A DNA stretch of 64,000 bases from Deinococcus sp045062605 (GTDB lineage: Bacteria > Deinococcota > Deinococci > Deinococcales > Deinococcaceae), in the NCBI RefSeq assembly GCF_045062605.1, contig NZ_JBJGDW010000005.1, positions 1 to 64,000 on the forward strand, given 5' to 3'. Every line of letters begins with the position of its first letter. Within the stretch, counting starts at the first letter, position 1. Below are positions 63,901 to 64,000 of the stretch, piece after piece. The notes beneath the pieces were generated by a model. That model saw nothing but the letters and a program-made list of their open reading frames with translations. It had not been told where the DNA came from and did not search any database. Both the position numbers and the translations under genes were made by a program.

Positions 63901-64000
63901 ATGATCGCCATCACCGGAGCCACCGGCCACCTCGGCCAACTGACTATCGCCGCCCTGCTGGAACGGGGAACGCCCGCCAGCGAAATCGTCGCGCTTGTCC
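63901..64000 (+). CDS. NmrA/SDR-type NAD(P)-binding protein (partial)
   Basis: Only the first 33 residues are in the window: MIAITGATGHLGQLTIAALL, then ERGTPASEIVALV. The GATGxLG Rossmann start resembles NmrA/QorB-type NAD(P)H:quinone oxidoreductases. AAGGAG lies 6 nt before the ATG. The upstream palindrome suggests control by the Rrf2 regulator. It is cut by the window end. Confidence 0.8.
   Translation, partial: MIAITGATGHLGQLTIAALLERGTPASEIVALV

Overview
The window looks like chromosomal DNA from a Deinococcus species or close relative. It is GC-rich and densely packed. It combines a diderm outer-membrane set (BamA, an LptD/OstA-type protein), LysK of the LysW lysine route, carboxynorspermidine decarboxylase, a SpoIID-domain protein in what seems to be a non-sporulating cell, a cysteine-free L31, and many genes whose -10 hexamer sits only 6-10 nt before the start codon, the layout of leaderless mRNAs. 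I found no rRNA operon, phage, CRISPR array or intact insertion sequence. There is one tRNA (Asn).

Layout. 0-7 kb: glutamate synthase gltB-gltD on the minus strand, with two short repeats between the genes. 7-13 kb: a minus-strand cell-envelope cluster (SpoIID-domain protein, LptD-like barrel, lipoprotein). 13-23 kb: FAD oxidoreductase, tatA, comM with a tiny leader reading frame, two small tandem-duplicated disordered proteins, a membrane-anchored disordered protein overlapping lysK, a lipoprotein, mutL. 23-31 kb: peptide-binding protein plus M20 amidohydrolase, a hexose-phosphate pair (phosphomutase and phosphomannose isomerase, convergent), lpdA, M42 peptidase. 31-33 kb: a broken immunity-protein-like gene, a repeat fragment, tRNA-Asn, a lipoprotein. 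33-37 kb: M16C protease and a glutamate-racemase-like protein lacking both catalytic cysteines. 37-41 kb: a three-gene exported operon ending in a dockerin protein, an S4 protein with a DUF1684 protein, and a lipoprotein prolyl isomerase. 41-48 kb: a two-subunit ABC exporter convergent with bamA. 48-52 kb: yggS-divIVA-P450 overlapping one another, then a convergent TPR-like gene and a small HTH protein. 52-59 kb: DUF554, DUF4384/LGFP protein, nspC-deaminase, DUF4034-like protein. 59-64 kb: hsp20 and miaA divergent, glgC, tdk, rpmE, and an Rrf2 regulator whose operator-like palindrome recurs before the next gene.

Regulation and repeats. About 20 genes share a TAnnnT-like box immediately before the start codon. 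Three families of short non-coding repeats (about 140 bp with terminal inverted repeats, about 160-180 bp with terminal inverted repeats, and about 56 bp) lie between genes, including inside the gltBD unit.

The best candidates for new biology are the cohesin-like/dockerin operon at 37-39 kb, the duplicated disordered proteins next to comM, the Cys-less racemase-like protein, the leader reading frame of comM, and the Rrf2 palindrome pair. The LptD homologue matters because Deinococcus is generally held to lack lipopolysaccharide.
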